A stretch of 64,000 nucleotides of DNA from CAIVAT01 sp049317265 (lineage in GTDB: Bacteria; Bacteroidota; Bacteroidia; Bacteroidales; FEN-979), in the NCBI GenBank assembly GCA_049317265.1, contig JBMOIP010000001.1:1-64000 (forward strand). Direction: 5' to 3'. Shown piece by piece: positions 8,572-18,233 of this stretch. The position numbers and the translations under genes are program-made. Positions within the stretch are counted from its first letter, which is position 1; each line of letters begins with the position of its first letter. The notes beneath the pieces are model-generated. The model searched no databases, had not been told where the DNA came from, and worked only from the letters and a program-made list of their open reading frames with translations.

Positions 8572-9855
8572 ATGAACAAGGTTAAAATAATATTTATTTC
8601 AGCCTTACTGCTGATTTCAACCATCTCGAGAAGCCAGACTCAGTCGAAGGGAAACCTGGTCATCGTTGGAGGCGGACTTGAAGCCAACAACAAGAGTGTT
8701 TTCAACCAGATGATCGCCCTGGCGGGGGGAGCCGATAAGGCTGTGTTTGCCGTAATCCCGTCGGCTGGTGGGGCGCCCATGCAATCGTTTGTCTATTTCA
8801 GGAGCGAACTCATCGCCTATGGTGTTAAACCCGGGAACATCCACCTTATCCCGGTGGCCATGATCGATGATGACAGCACGAAGGATGTAAATGAATCTGA
8901 ATGGAAAAACAACGGGAATGACCCCGGCCTGGCCAGGCAGGTCAGGAAATGTTCGGCTGTTTGGTTTACCGGTGGCGATCAGCTTCGCATTATGAAAACG
9001 CTGCTCAAACCTGATGGCAGTAAAACGCCGGTACTTGAAGCCGTTTGGGAAGTTTTCGATAAAGGTGGCATCGTAGGCGGAACGAGCGCCGGCGCTGCCA
9101 TCATGAGTGAAGCCATGCTCTGTGGAGGCAACAGCATCGGTGCTTTGACCCATGGTGTTATCCCGGATTTCGCAGGTGATGATTTTCCGGAAGCAAACGG
9201 TGTGCTGATGTCAAGGGGTTTGGGCTTCTTCCCGCTGGGGATTGTGGATCAGCATTTCAATAAAAGAGCAAGGATCGGTAGGCTGGTAGTTGCAGTCATG
9301 AGTGAAAAACCCAGGTTTAATGTTGGCTTTGGCATAGATGAAAACACCTCCCTCATCTTTCTTGGTAGTCAGAACCTGGTGAAAGTTGCAGGCGCTGCAG
9401 GTGTTACGATCATCAACGCCAGCGAAGCGAAAATTTCCTACTTACAGAATTTGCCCAAAATTGAAAACCTCCAGGTAAGTTACCTTGACGAGGGTGACAC
9501 CTATAGTGTATCAACCGGTATTGTAACCCCTGCTGCTGATAAGAAACCGACCCGGGGCCGGGAATACTACAAGGTACAAAATCCCGGTCAGGCTGGGATA
9601 TTATCCGGGTATTCAAACAGTTTCCTTGATCTGATCACCGTCAACCTGATGGACAACAAAAACAGCGATACCATACGCAATCTCAGTTTTTACGACCTGC
9701 ATGCCGGATTTCAGGTTATATTATGCAAAACACCTTTAAGTACCGGTTATTATTGTGACCGGTCTTCAGAAGGAGACAAATATACCGTTACCGGCATCCG
9801 GATGGATATCATCCCGGTTCAGATCGATGTAACACCTTTGAACAATAAAAATTAA
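8572..9855 (+). CDS. Cyanophycinase (peptidase S51), secreted
   Basis: The 427-residue protein has a signal peptide (to about ISRSQ, residue 22) and a full S51 cyanophycinase domain (~27-300). Motifs match cyanobacterial CphB: WFTGGDQ (Gln137), GGTSAGAA (Ser172 nucleophile), IVDQHFNKRARIGRL (Asp226, Gln227, His228, Arg232, Arg234, Arg237) and GIDENT (Glu257), i.e. the complete Ser-His-Glu set and the arginine-rich substrate pocket. It is expected to cut the beta-Asp-Arg backbone of cyanophycin to beta-Asp-Arg dipeptides outside the cytoplasm. The ~130 residues after the domain are not recognised and no T9SS domain is seen. SusC follows 15 bases later, so the two are probably co-transcribed. 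Confidence 0.88.
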   Translation: MNKVKIIFISALLLISTISRSQTQSKGNLVIVGGGLEANNKSVFNQMIALAGGADKAVFAVIPSAGGAPMQSFVYFRSELIAYGVKPGNIHLIPVAMIDDDSTKDVNESEWKNNGNDPGLARQVRKCSAVWFTGGDQLRIMKTLLKPDGSKTPVLEAVWEVFDKGGIVGGTSAGAAIMSEAMLCGGNSIGALTHGVIPDFAGDDFPEANGVLMSRGLGFFPLGIVDQHFNKRARIGRLVVAVMSEKPRFNVGFGIDENTSLIFLGSQNLVKVAGAAGVTIINASEAKISYLQNLPKIENLQVSYLDEGDTYSVSTGIVTPAADKKPTRGREYYKVQNPGQAGILSGYSNSFLDLITVNLMDNKNSDTIRNLSFYDLHAGFQVILCKTPLSTGYYCDRSSEGDKYTVTGIRMDIIPVQIDVTPLNNKN

Positions 9856-9870
9856 CCAAACTTTACCTCT

Positions 9871-12780
9871 ATGAAAAAACATTACTATTTACTGCTATTT
9901 TTCGGTTTGCTTCTCGGGCAGGTTGCTGCCCAGGACATTTCCGTAAGCGGAACAATCCTTGGCTCTGATGATAATTCGCCCATCCCGGGCGTTACCATCC
10001 TGCTAAAAGGAACCACGCATGGAACCACTTCCAACCTCAACGGGAAATATTCGCTTATGGCATCTGCCAAAGGGGTGCTGGTTTTTTCCTTTGTCGGCAT
10101 GCAGACCCAGGAAATTCCAATTAACGGTCACAAAGTGATCAATGTCAAGATGACCGATCAGAACATCCCGCTCGGCGAACTGGTGGTTGTGGGTTACAGC
10201 ACCACCAGTAAGAAACTCCTGTCGGGTGCACTCGAAGTGGTGGATGATGAGAAGATAAGAAATATGCCCATCCGCACCCTGGATGGTGTATTGCAGGGGC
10301 AAACAGCGGGGCTCACGATCAACATGCAATCGGGAACCCCGGGAGGTCAGAATGCAATGAAACTCAGGGGCGGTAGCTCCATCAATGCAAGCAATGCACC
10401 CCTGATCGTCATCGACGGGATCCCCGCCATTACAGGGAGTTATTCCCAGGTAGGAATGAGTGGTCAGGAGATCAATGCCATGAGCGATATCAACCCCAAT
10501 GATGTTGAGTCGATGACCGTTTTAAAAGATGCCTCTGCCACCTCTGTCTATGGTGCAAGGGCGTCGAACGGAGTAATCCTGATCACAACGAAAAAGGGAA
10601 GCCGCGACAAAACGGATGTTTCACTGAACCTAAGTTACGGATGGCAAACCCTTCCCAATAACCGGCTCATCCCGATGATGACTGCTGATGAGTGGAATGC
10701 CTACAAGGGCACCAATGTAAAAGGAATCAACACCAACTGGATGGATGAAATCCTGGTAACTGCACCCACCGCGAACACGGAACTCTCTGTCAGCAGCGGA
10801 AATGATAAATACAGGCTCTTCCTCTCGGGGAACTACTATGACCAGGGAGGAGTTGTAATGGGGTCGTCGTATCAGCGGTACAACGGACGATTGAATTCGG
10901 ATTACAAGATCCTTCCGAACCTGACCTTTGGAGGCGGTGTTGCCATTACCTACTCAAAAAATGCCAGGGTAGAGGGCGACGCAACGCTGAACGGACCATT
11001 GCCGAACGCGATGTCGATACCTGCAATCTACCCGGTTTATGATTCTACCGGTGCCTATGATGAATCCGCCTTTTATTCAAACCCTGTCGCCATTGCCAAG
11101 AATTCCATTAACAATGCATATACCAACCGTACCGCCGGAAATGCTTACCTCGAATACAAATTTCTGGATGGTTTCACCTTCACTTCGAAATTCGGAGTCG
11201 ACATTTATAACCTCAGGGAGCACAGCTACGATCCCACATCCACCCGGCAGGGCAAAAAGTACAATGGACTTGGCATCGAAGGAACCAGTTATACCAGCAA
11301 TCTCACCACCAACAATGTGCTGCAATACATTCACGCGATTAAAGAAAAACACAATATTGACATCCTGATCGGTCATAGTTTTGAGAAATATGCCAACCGG
11401 ACCACCTATATTGAAGGGATAAAATTCCCGAGTGATGATTTTCAATACATGGTTTCTGCAGGAACCATCCGTTACGCCAATGCAAGGGCCCTTGACCGGG
11501 TGTTGAATTCGTATTTCGGACAAGCCAAATACAACTACAGATATAAATACATCTTCACTTTCACGATGCGGGCCGACGGTTCCTCGAAATTCGGAACAAA
11601 CAACCAGTACGGGTTTTTCCCTTCAGGTTCCTTTGCCTGGCGCATGTCGGAAGAACCATTCCTGAAAAAAGTCAAGTGGATTGACGAACTGAAAATCAGG
11701 GCTATCTGCGGGGCCACCGGAAATGACGATATCGGTGATTTCAGGTACCAGGGTCTTTACAATGCCGGTTACAACTATGGAGGGAGTTCCGGAATCGCTC
11801 CTTTCCAGTTACCCAATCCTGACCTGAAATGGGAATCAACGATCCAAACCGGTGTTGGGTTTGATTTGTCTATGTTCAAAAACAGGGTTGCCCTGAATTT
11901 CGATCTCTATTACAACCACACCAACGACTTACTGCTCGACCGGCCAATCCCTTCTTCTTCCGGGTTCTACATCATTGCAGCGAACATCGGGCAACTCGAA
12001 AACAAAGGTCTTGAAGTTGTGCTGAATACAGTGAATATCGACAAGTCATTCACCTGGACCTCCTCCCTCAATTTTGCCATGAACCGCAACAAAGTATTAA
12101 GCCTTTATAATGGTCAGCCGATTGACGACCAGGGTCGTGGCGGCAACCGTGTTGAGGTAGGTCAGCCTATTGGGATCTTTTATGGCTACCACTGCATGGG
12201 TGTTGACCCGGCGACTGGTAACCTGGTTTATGAAGACATCAATCATGATGGCGCCATTACTTCTGCCGACCGCATGAAAATCGGTGATCCGAATCCTGAT
12301 TTCACGGCAGGACTCACCAATGTGTTTGGCTTTCAAAACTTCGAACTCTCAGTCTTCCTTCAGGGTGTTTACGGAAACGATATATTCAACGCAACATTGA
12401 TCTACCTCGAATCAGGAACCGGTGAAGACAATCAGACAGCCCGCATGAACGGCCGGTGGATGAAACCGGGCGATATTACACAATTTCCAAGGGTTGGTGA
12501 TTCCTATAAATCATCACGGTTTATTGAAGATGGCTCTTTCCTCAGAGTGAAAAATATTACTTTGAGTTATAACTTCAGGAAAGACTGGATAAAAAAAATC
12601 GGGATGAAATCGGCCAAAATTTATGGCACAGTTCAGAACCTGTTTACTTTCACCAATTATACCGGAATGGACCCGGAGGTAAACTACTATGGTGGGTCGA
12701 GCAACATCATCCAGGGGACCGACTTCTTCACCTACCCGCAATCGCGCACCATCCTGGTTGGTTTAAGTTTTATTTTTTAA
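9871..12780 (+). CDS. SusC/RagA-type TonB-dependent outer-membrane transporter
   Basis: This 969-residue protein has a signal peptide (to VAAQ, ~20), an N-terminal carboxypeptidase-D-regulatory-like domain (~23-105), a TonB-box region (ELVVVGYST), the plug domain (~115-230, with SSINASNAPLIVIDGIPA-type residues) and a 22-stranded-barrel C-terminal part ending in Phe. It imports a ligand captured by its SusD partner, using TonB energy. No FecR-interacting signalling extension is present. It sits between the cyanophycinase gene (15 bases upstream) and SusD (18 bases downstream), so the imported substrate is most likely an oligopeptide or dipeptide, unlike the usual glycan role. That substrate assignment is inference from context. 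Confidence 0.93.
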   Translation: MKKHYYLLLFFGLLLGQVAAQDISVSGTILGSDDNSPIPGVTILLKGTTHGTTSNLNGKYSLMASAKGVLVFSFVGMQTQEIPINGHKVINVKMTDQNIPLGELVVVGYSTTSKKLLSGALEVVDDEKIRNMPIRTLDGVLQGQTAGLTINMQSGTPGGQNAMKLRGGSSINASNAPLIVIDGIPAITGSYSQVGMSGQEINAMSDINPNDVESMTVLKDASATSVYGARASNGVILITTKKGSRDKTDVSLNLSYGWQTLPNNRLIPMMTADEWNAYKGTNVKGINTNWMDEILVTAPTANTELSVSSGNDKYRLFLSGNYYDQGGVVMGSSYQRYNGRLNSDYKILPNLTFGGGVAITYSKNARVEGDATLNGPLPNAMSIPAIYPVYDSTGAYDESAFYSNPVAIAKNSINNAYTNRTAGNAYLEYKFLDGFTFTSKFGVDIYNLREHSYDPTSTRQGKKYNGLGIEGTSYTSNLTTNNVLQYIHAIKEKHNIDILIGHSFEKYANRTTYIEGIKFPSDDFQYMVSAGTIRYANARALDRVLNSYFGQAKYNYRYKYIFTFTMRADGSSKFGTNNQYGFFPSGSFAWRMSEEPFLKKVKWIDELKIRAICGATGNDDIGDFRYQGLYNAGYNYGGSSGIAPFQLPNPDLKWESTIQTGVGFDLSMFKNRVALNFDLYYNHTNDLLLDRPIPSSSGFYIIAANIGQLENKGLEVVLNTVNIDKSFTWTSSLNFAMNRNKVLSLYNGQPIDDQGRGGNRVEVGQPIGIFYGYHCMGVDPATGNLVYEDINHDGAITSADRMKIGDPNPDFTAGLTNVFGFQNFELSVFLQGVYGNDIFNATLIYLESGTGEDNQTARMNGRWMKPGDITQFPRVGDSYKSSRFIEDGSFLRVKNITLSYNFRKDWIKKIGMKSAKIYGTVQNLFTFTNYTGMDPEVNYYGGSSNIIQGTDFFTYPQSRTILVGLSFIF

Positions 12781-12798
12781 CCATTAATTTTGAACAAG

Positions 12799-14133
12799 AT
12801 GAAAAAAATAACCTATATACTGTTTGGCCTCAGCCTTGCTGCGATGTCGTGCTCCAAGATGCTGGACGTTCAGCCTACAGCATACATTTCGGCTGATGTG
12901 GCTATCAAGGATAAATCGGGTGTTGATAAGGCCATCACAGGAGCCTATAATTCCCTTCATGATGTTGGCAACTACGGACGCAACCAGGTGATTGTTGAAG
13001 ACCTTGCTGCCGACAATCTTGCCTGGACCGGAACGACCCGTGAATACCAGCAGATTGGAAACAAACTTATCGCTGCCGATAACGCCGTCATTGACGGGAT
13101 CTGGACATCCAATTATGACTGCATCAACCGGGTCAACAATGTGCTCACACGCATCGATGGCATTGAAATGACTGCGGTTGAGCGGAACATGTACAAGGGA
13201 GACGGGCTTTTTCTCCGCGCCTTGTCACATTATAACCTCTTGAGCTATTTTGGAGGGATTCCAATTAAAACCAAGCCTACGCTCGACCTCAGTTCGATCA
13301 ACCAGGCGCGCAATACCGAGGTAGAAGTGTATGTTCAGATTATTAATGATCTGTTGATTGCTGAACAAATTCTTCCAAAAACCAGGTCCCTTGGCCGGGC
13401 CAGCGCTTATAGTGCCGCTGCTCTGTTAGCAAGGGTTTACCTGTCGGCATTTCAATACAGCAATGATCCTGCCATGGCAGACCGTGCCATATTTAAAGCT
13501 GACGATGTAATCTCCAATGGCGGGTACACGCTTGCTCCGAAGTTTATCGACCTGTACAACGGGAACATCACCGAATCAATTTTCGAAGTCGTATTTGATG
13601 CCCAGAATTTCAACCGCCTGGCACAGTATTTCTTCCCTGTGAGCCTTACCGGCCGGTATGAGGTTTCTCCACCAGCAGCATTTGTCGAAAGCTTCCGGGC
13701 AACCGATACCATCCGGTTCGGAGCCTCCGTGCAATTTGACAAGAACAATCTGCCCTACGGGTATAAATACAAAGACTTCACTTTGGGTACCGACCGGGTG
13801 TATGTACTTCGCCTCGCTGAAATGTACATGATCCGGGCCGAGGCAAGGGCGTACTCAAACGGAAATATTGACGATATCCGGAATGATATCAACATCCTCC
13901 GGGTTCGCGCCGGTTTGCCGGCCACCACCGCCACCACATATGATGAACTGAAACTGGCCATTGAGGCCGAGCGCCGGCATGAGTTTGCTTTTGAATGCCA
14001 GAGATGGTCTGATCTTGTAAGGACCAAAAGAGCCACCACTTTGCTGGGTATTGATGCGCAACACACCCTCTTCCCGATCCCCCTAAGCGAAATGCAAACC
14101 AACACCCTGATGAAACAGAATCCCGGTTATTGA
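12799..14133 (+). CDS. SusD/RagB-type surface lipoprotein
   Basis: The 444-residue protein has a lipoprotein signal peptide with the lipidated Cys at 18 (LAAMSC) and the helical SusD architecture: MLDVQP, SVDKAI-type N-terminal repeats, NYDCINRVNNVL, a GDGLFLRALSHYNLL motif and a C-terminal RHEFAFECQRWSDLVR motif. It forms the ligand-binding lid on SusC. The frame is open from a TTG at 12790, but the ATG at 12799 is preferred as it starts with MKK. It follows SusC by 18 bases and is followed by the propeller lipoprotein, so the three probably form one outer-membrane complex. Confidence 0.93.
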   Translation: MKKITYILFGLSLAAMSCSKMLDVQPTAYISADVAIKDKSGVDKAITGAYNSLHDVGNYGRNQVIVEDLAADNLAWTGTTREYQQIGNKLIAADNAVIDGIWTSNYDCINRVNNVLTRIDGIEMTAVERNMYKGDGLFLRALSHYNLLSYFGGIPIKTKPTLDLSSINQARNTEVEVYVQIINDLLIAEQILPKTRSLGRASAYSAAALLARVYLSAFQYSNDPAMADRAIFKADDVISNGGYTLAPKFIDLYNGNITESIFEVVFDAQNFNRLAQYFFPVSLTGRYEVSPPAAFVESFRATDTIRFGASVQFDKNNLPYGYKYKDFTLGTDRVYVLRLAEMYMIRAEARAYSNGNIDDIRNDINILRVRAGLPATTATTYDELKLAIEAERRHEFAFECQRWSDLVRTKRATTLLGIDAQHTLFPIPLSEMQTNTLMKQNPGY

Positions 14134-14162
14134 TCATTTTTCAAATTATAATTCAGAAACCT

Positions 14163-15362
14163 ATGAAAAGAAAACTTTTATATCTCATATCGGTCCTGTT
14201 CATGCTCATGATGTCTGCAGGATGCAAAGAAAAAGACATGGGCACACCTGCTGCCAGCACCGTTGCCGCTTTCAGTTATATTATCAATAACCAGGGATAC
14301 GCGCCATGCGAAGTTGTGTTTACCAATTTGTCGTTAAATGCAACAGGATATTCCTGGGATTTCGGAAACGGTCAGACCTCTACCGAAAAGAACCCGACAA
14401 CCAGCTATGCAACGCCGGGTTTGTATAATGTAAAACTAACCTGTACCCCTTTAAATGCTGTTTATTATAACCAGGCAGTGAAAATCATGGTCGTGAATGT
14501 CAAGGATCTGAATGCCGGCCTGACCCAGGTTTTATACTATACCTCAAGGGGCACCGTAGGGAATGGGCACATGGTCATCCTGAATGATAGCACGCCTCAT
14601 CCACTTGATTTTGTGGAGGCCGACCTGGCAAGGCCTTACGGAATTGCCGTTGACACGGCTAACAGGAAAGTGTACATCACCGATTATTCAAACAAGGCAA
14701 TCTACCGCTACGAACGGGATGGAACCCTGCCCCGGAAAATCCTGGATGCCGGTGTTGCCGGGCAGGAACTCGTTGGCGACCCCGAAGCCATCTTCGTGTT
14801 AGGGAATAAAATTTACTGGGGCCGCACCGGTGGAATTTACAAGGCCAACCTGGATGGTTCCAATCCTGAAGTACATATTGATTTTGGGACAGGCCCGCCG
14901 GAATACCCGATCGACATGCAATACGACCCTGCAACCAATAAAATTTACTTCGTCAACGACAAAACAGATTACAGCGGCGGATTCTGGTCGGTAAATTTCG
15001 ATGGGACTGGCATGACTAAAATTATCCCGGATGTTGACGGAACCGCGATCGAGATGGATTTTCGGAACGGCAAGGCCTACCTGGTCCTTTATGGTTCGGC
15101 GGGAACAGTTGCCCCGGAAAACGGTGTTTTCATGTGTAATATTGACGGCACCAGCCTCACCAAGATCGGTGACTTTGGCGCCAAAGCCACCTGGGGAATT
15201 ACCCTCGACGAAAAGCGGAACAAATTGATCTGGGGATATAAAATTTCAAACTCTTTACCCGACGGAAAGATCATCAGGGCTAACCTGGATGGATCCAGCC
15301 CTGAAGATTGGATCACCGGAGTTAGTCCGCACGCCATGTCGGTGGTTTGGATTAAGCTTTAA
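14163..15362 (+). CDS. PKD plus YWTD-like beta-propeller lipoprotein
   Basis: The 399-residue protein has a lipoprotein signal (Cys21, MMSAGC), a PKD-type domain (~35-120, with SWDFGNGQTSTEKNP) and a beta-propeller (~130-399) built from LDL-receptor YWTD-like blades, seen as repeated units such as KVYITDYSNKAIYRYERDG, KIYWGRTGGIYKANLDGS and KLIWGYKI. The upstream frame extends to 14130, but the ATG at 14163 starts a proper signal peptide. It is the last gene of the SusCD run and stands where accessory surface-binding lipoproteins usually stand. Ligand unknown; propellers of this kind bind proteins or peptides in other systems. Confidence 0.85.
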   Translation: MKRKLLYLISVLFMLMMSAGCKEKDMGTPAASTVAAFSYIINNQGYAPCEVVFTNLSLNATGYSWDFGNGQTSTEKNPTTSYATPGLYNVKLTCTPLNAVYYNQAVKIMVVNVKDLNAGLTQVLYYTSRGTVGNGHMVILNDSTPHPLDFVEADLARPYGIAVDTANRKVYITDYSNKAIYRYERDGTLPRKILDAGVAGQELVGDPEAIFVLGNKIYWGRTGGIYKANLDGSNPEVHIDFGTGPPEYPIDMQYDPATNKIYFVNDKTDYSGGFWSVNFDGTGMTKIIPDVDGTAIEMDFRNGKAYLVLYGSAGTVAPENGVFMCNIDGTSLTKIGDFGAKATWGITLDEKRNKLIWGYKISNSLPDGKIIRANLDGSSPEDWITGVSPHAMSVVWIKL

Positions 15363-15390
15363 CAAGGTAGTGCTGTCACTTGACAACTAT

Positions 15391-15424
15391 AAAAAAAGCC
15401 GTCCTTTTGGGCGGCTTTTTTTAT
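15391..15424. terminator. Bidirectional rho-independent terminator
   Basis: A 7-bp stem GCCGTCC/GGGCGGC (one G-T pair) with a TTTT loop is flanked by a run of A on the left and a run of T on the right. It can end both the plus-strand SusCD-lipoprotein transcript and the convergent minus-strand T9SS gene at 15440. Confidence 0.88.
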
Positions 15425-15439
15425 AGATTAAATCAATGC

Positions 15440-16540
15440 CTACTTAACTAATAACATTTTATTCGATCTGACCTGATTACCAAATCTGAGGGTATAGGAA
15501 TAGACACCGCTAGGTAACCCATTTGCATTAAAAGGAATGGTGTACGACCCTTTTGTTTGATTTGAATTCACCAGGCTGGCCACTTCATTTCCTAAAACAT
15601 TATAAATCTTTATACTTACAAACCCATCATCAGGCAGCTGGTAACTTATGGATGTTGATTGTTTAAATGGATTGGGATGATTTTGCCCGAGGTTGAATCC
15701 GTTGACGGAAGATTCAAGATCGTTCACGGAGACGATCATTGACTGATACTTAAGCACTGCTGCCGAAATATTGGCTAACATCTCGGCTTCATTCGCACCA
15801 AGCGCCATCGCATAATAGACGTTGAATGTTTGACTATTGGCCAGGGCAACCGGACTCTGGGAGGTAATTGTAACCGGTCCGTCAGCCGTATTTGAGGCAT
15901 ACTGTGGCTGCAAAGAACCATGATTCATCCACTTCCATAGAGAGGTATCAGCAGTATAGCCATCATACCATTCAAAGGAATAGAGTGATGACAATGATGC
16001 AGAGAGAAGCTTCATTCCCATGTTAACCTGCGCTCCTCTGTGGAACCGGATAACTCCTGCAGAAGTGTTGTAGGTAACACTATCAAATCCATAGGTCTGA
16101 TTGATCTCAGGAATGATTTCCAAACCTATGGATGCATTTATGGAGCTTGCTTCATCGCTCTTCACATTGAATTTGACAATGGTATAACCAGCGTTGGTCC
16201 ATCCATAGGCATTCAATTTTACAACAACGGCAGGTGGCAAGGAGGAAAACCCATTGTCAAAGGAGCCATAGATTTCAAAATCGCTCATAGCAGGACTGGC
16301 AACCAATACCGTTGGGTCAAGTCCGTCTGAATCATTTGTGTAGTCAAACACTGTGGTTGGCGAAGTGCCGACCAGGATTGAAGCGCGCTGAAGTTGCCTG
16401 ACACCCGCAGGAGTAAACAGACGGATTCTTCCATATTGGTTGACGTCAACCCTCAATGCACCTGTATTGAATGTAGCCTGGGAATAACCATCCAGGATAA
16501 GAAGCAGAGATACTGCCGTAAATAGTAAAAGTTTTTTCAT
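15440..16540 (-). CDS. Secreted T9SS type A sorting-domain protein, function unknown
   Basis: This 366-residue protein has a signal peptide (to GYSQ, ~21) and a C-terminal T9SS type A/FlgD-like sorting domain (~285-366, starting LGQNHPNPFKQSTSI and ending in a basic SNKMLLVK). The middle (~25-270) is rich in beta-strand-like sequence without catalytic motifs I recognise. The protein should be exported and either anchored to the cell surface or released. It converges on the SusCD transcript across a shared terminator and lies divergent from the YfcC gene, so it may or may not belong to the locus. Confidence 0.8.
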   Translation of the reverse strand: MKKLLLFTAVSLLLILDGYSQATFNTGALRVDVNQYGRIRLFTPAGVRQLQRASILVGTSPTTVFDYTNDSDGLDPTVLVASPAMSDFEIYGSFDNGFSSLPPAVVVKLNAYGWTNAGYTIVKFNVKSDEASSINASIGLEIIPEINQTYGFDSVTYNTSAGVIRFHRGAQVNMGMKLLSASLSSLYSFEWYDGYTADTSLWKWMNHGSLQPQYASNTADGPVTITSQSPVALANSQTFNVYYAMALGANEAEMLANISAAVLKYQSMIVSVNDLESSVNGFNLGQNHPNPFKQSTSISYQLPDDGFVSIKIYNVLGNEVASLVNSNQTKGSYTIPFNANGLPSGVYSYTLRFGNQVRSNKMLLVK

Positions 16541-16630
16541 GGGTTTGGTTTTAATAGTTTTGTATTACAATTATAATACATTTATGGCTACTTTGAACTG
16601 AAAAAATAATATTTAAGAAATAAAATAAAA

Positions 16631-16638
16631 TAAATTTG
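16631..16638 (+). promoter_or_regulatory. -7 box TAAATTTG for the YfcC gene
   Basis: An exact TAnnTTTG match lies 33 bases before the ATG at 16672 within an AT-rich tract. Confidence 0.5.
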
Positions 16639-16671
16639 CACTTTCTCAAGTCACTTAAAACAAGCCAGGTA

Positions 16672-18063
16672 ATGCAAAAGATTAAACTCCCACACACGTT
16701 AATCATTGTTTCAATCATCCTGATCCTGTTTCTGATTCTTACCTGGATCATCCCGGCAGGTCAGTTTGACCGTCACGAGTATAACGGCCGCCTGGTCGTG
16801 GTTCCCGGAACATATCATGCAGTTGACCCGAAGCCACAGGGATTCATGGAGTTATTCACTGCCCCCATCAAGGGAATGATGTCTGCATCGCAGATTATAG
16901 CTCTTGTATTGCTGATAGGCGGCGCTTTTGGGATCGTCAGCAAGACCGGGGCAATCAATGCCGGGCTGGCCGGGGTTGTTGAAGCAACGCGTAAAAATCC
17001 GGCAATAAAAAGATACATTATTCCCATCATTATGGTCCTTTTTTCAATTGCCGGCGCCTCATTTGGCATGGCCGAAGAGGTGATGGTCTTTATCCTTATT
17101 ACCGTACCGTTGTTTATTGCCATGGGGTATGATTCACTTACCGGGGTGGCAGTTCCCTTTATCGGGGCTGCATCAGGTTTTGCAGGTGCATTCAGTAACC
17201 CGTTCACTATTGGTATCGCCCAGGGCATCTCGGAGATCCCTATATTCAGTGGCTGGGAATACCGTATAGCCGTCTGGTTGGTGCTTATGACTGCCGCCAT
17301 CATCTTTGTCATGATTTATGCCAGGAGGGTCGAAAAGAACCCGGAACGCAGCCTTGTATATGAGATCGACCGCAACAGAGATTATTCAGGCTATCACTCT
17401 TCGGAGGATCTTACCTTAACCCTGAAAAGAAAACTGGTATTGGCAATCTTCTTCTCGTCCATTGTGATGCTCATCGTCGGAGTCAATATATGGGACTGGT
17501 ATATTAATGAAATTGCTGGATTGTTTGTCTTCATGGGGCTGCTCACGGCAATTGTTTTCCGGCTGAACTCCAATACGGCTGTTGGGGCTTTTTTAGATGG
17601 CGCCCGCGACATGATGACTGCAGCGTTCGTCATCGGGCTTACCCGGGGGATGCTGATCATCGCCTCCGACGGGAAGATCATAGATACGATCCTTGCCGGA
17701 ATTGCCGGAACCATGGGACATTTTCCCAAGGTGTTGTCAGTCCAGATGATGTTTTTATTCCAGGGATTTCTGAATTTCTTTGTTCCATCAGGTTCAGGAC
17801 AGGCCGCACTCACCATGCCCCTGATGGCGCCCCTGGCTGATCTGATTGGGATCACCCGTCAAACAGCAGTATTGGCTTTCCAATTAGGGGATGGGTTGTT
17901 TACCAACATTTTTCCAACCAGCGGCGTAACCATGGGAGTTCTGGCCATCGCGAAAATACCCTATGAAAAATGGGTGAGGTTCATGCTGCCCTTATCTGTT
18001 ATTTTCCTGATACTTGGTTGCCTGCTGCTCATCCCGCCGGTCCTGCTTTTTGTATATCATTAA
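16672..18063 (+). CDS. yfcC: YfcC-family inner-membrane carrier (amino acid/C4-dicarboxylate type)
   Basis: This 463-residue polytopic membrane protein matches the YfcC/DcuC-like (ArcD-related, C4-dicarboxylate anaerobic carrier) family. Family marks are TWIIPAGQFDR near the N terminus, the loop motif GFMELFTAPIKGM, GGAFGIVSKTGA and a C-terminal FVPSGSGQAALTMPLMAPLAD. About 11-13 membrane segments are visible. Annotated relatives carry basic amino acids, peptides or C4-dicarboxylates, which would suit Arg/Asp or dipeptide transport for this locus, but specificity is not decided by sequence. The frame opens at a TTG (16636); the ATG at 16672 is preferred as it gives the family N terminus. It has its own promoter box. 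Confidence 0.85.
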   Translation: MQKIKLPHTLIIVSIILILFLILTWIIPAGQFDRHEYNGRLVVVPGTYHAVDPKPQGFMELFTAPIKGMMSASQIIALVLLIGGAFGIVSKTGAINAGLAGVVEATRKNPAIKRYIIPIIMVLFSIAGASFGMAEEVMVFILITVPLFIAMGYDSLTGVAVPFIGAASGFAGAFSNPFTIGIAQGISEIPIFSGWEYRIAVWLVLMTAAIIFVMIYARRVEKNPERSLVYEIDRNRDYSGYHSSEDLTLTLKRKLVLAIFFSSIVMLIVGVNIWDWYINEIAGLFVFMGLLTAIVFRLNSNTAVGAFLDGARDMMTAAFVIGLTRGMLIIASDGKIIDTILAGIAGTMGHFPKVLSVQMMFLFQGFLNFFVPSGSGQAALTMPLMAPLADLIGITRQTAVLAFQLGDGLFTNIFPTSGVTMGVLAIAKIPYEKWVRFMLPLSVIFLILGCLLLIPPVLLFVYH

Positions 18064-18233
18064 AAGCGCCGGAAATCATGCCCGGAGATTGTATCAAACG
18101 ATGTGTTTTACTGCAATAAAGTAAATTGTAAATGAACTGTGATCAATGATTAATTCAGGCCGTGATACGGTCCCGTTGTTTTTCGGTTTATTTTAAATAT
18201 CTCAGTAAAGTCTGTTTCGAAAAGGGTTTAATT

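Noticed and set aside
9871..15362. Ordinary glycan PUL
   Set aside because: No glycoside hydrolase, polysaccharide lyase, sulfatase or hybrid regulator is within the run; all catalytic neighbours are peptidases or S51 enzymes.
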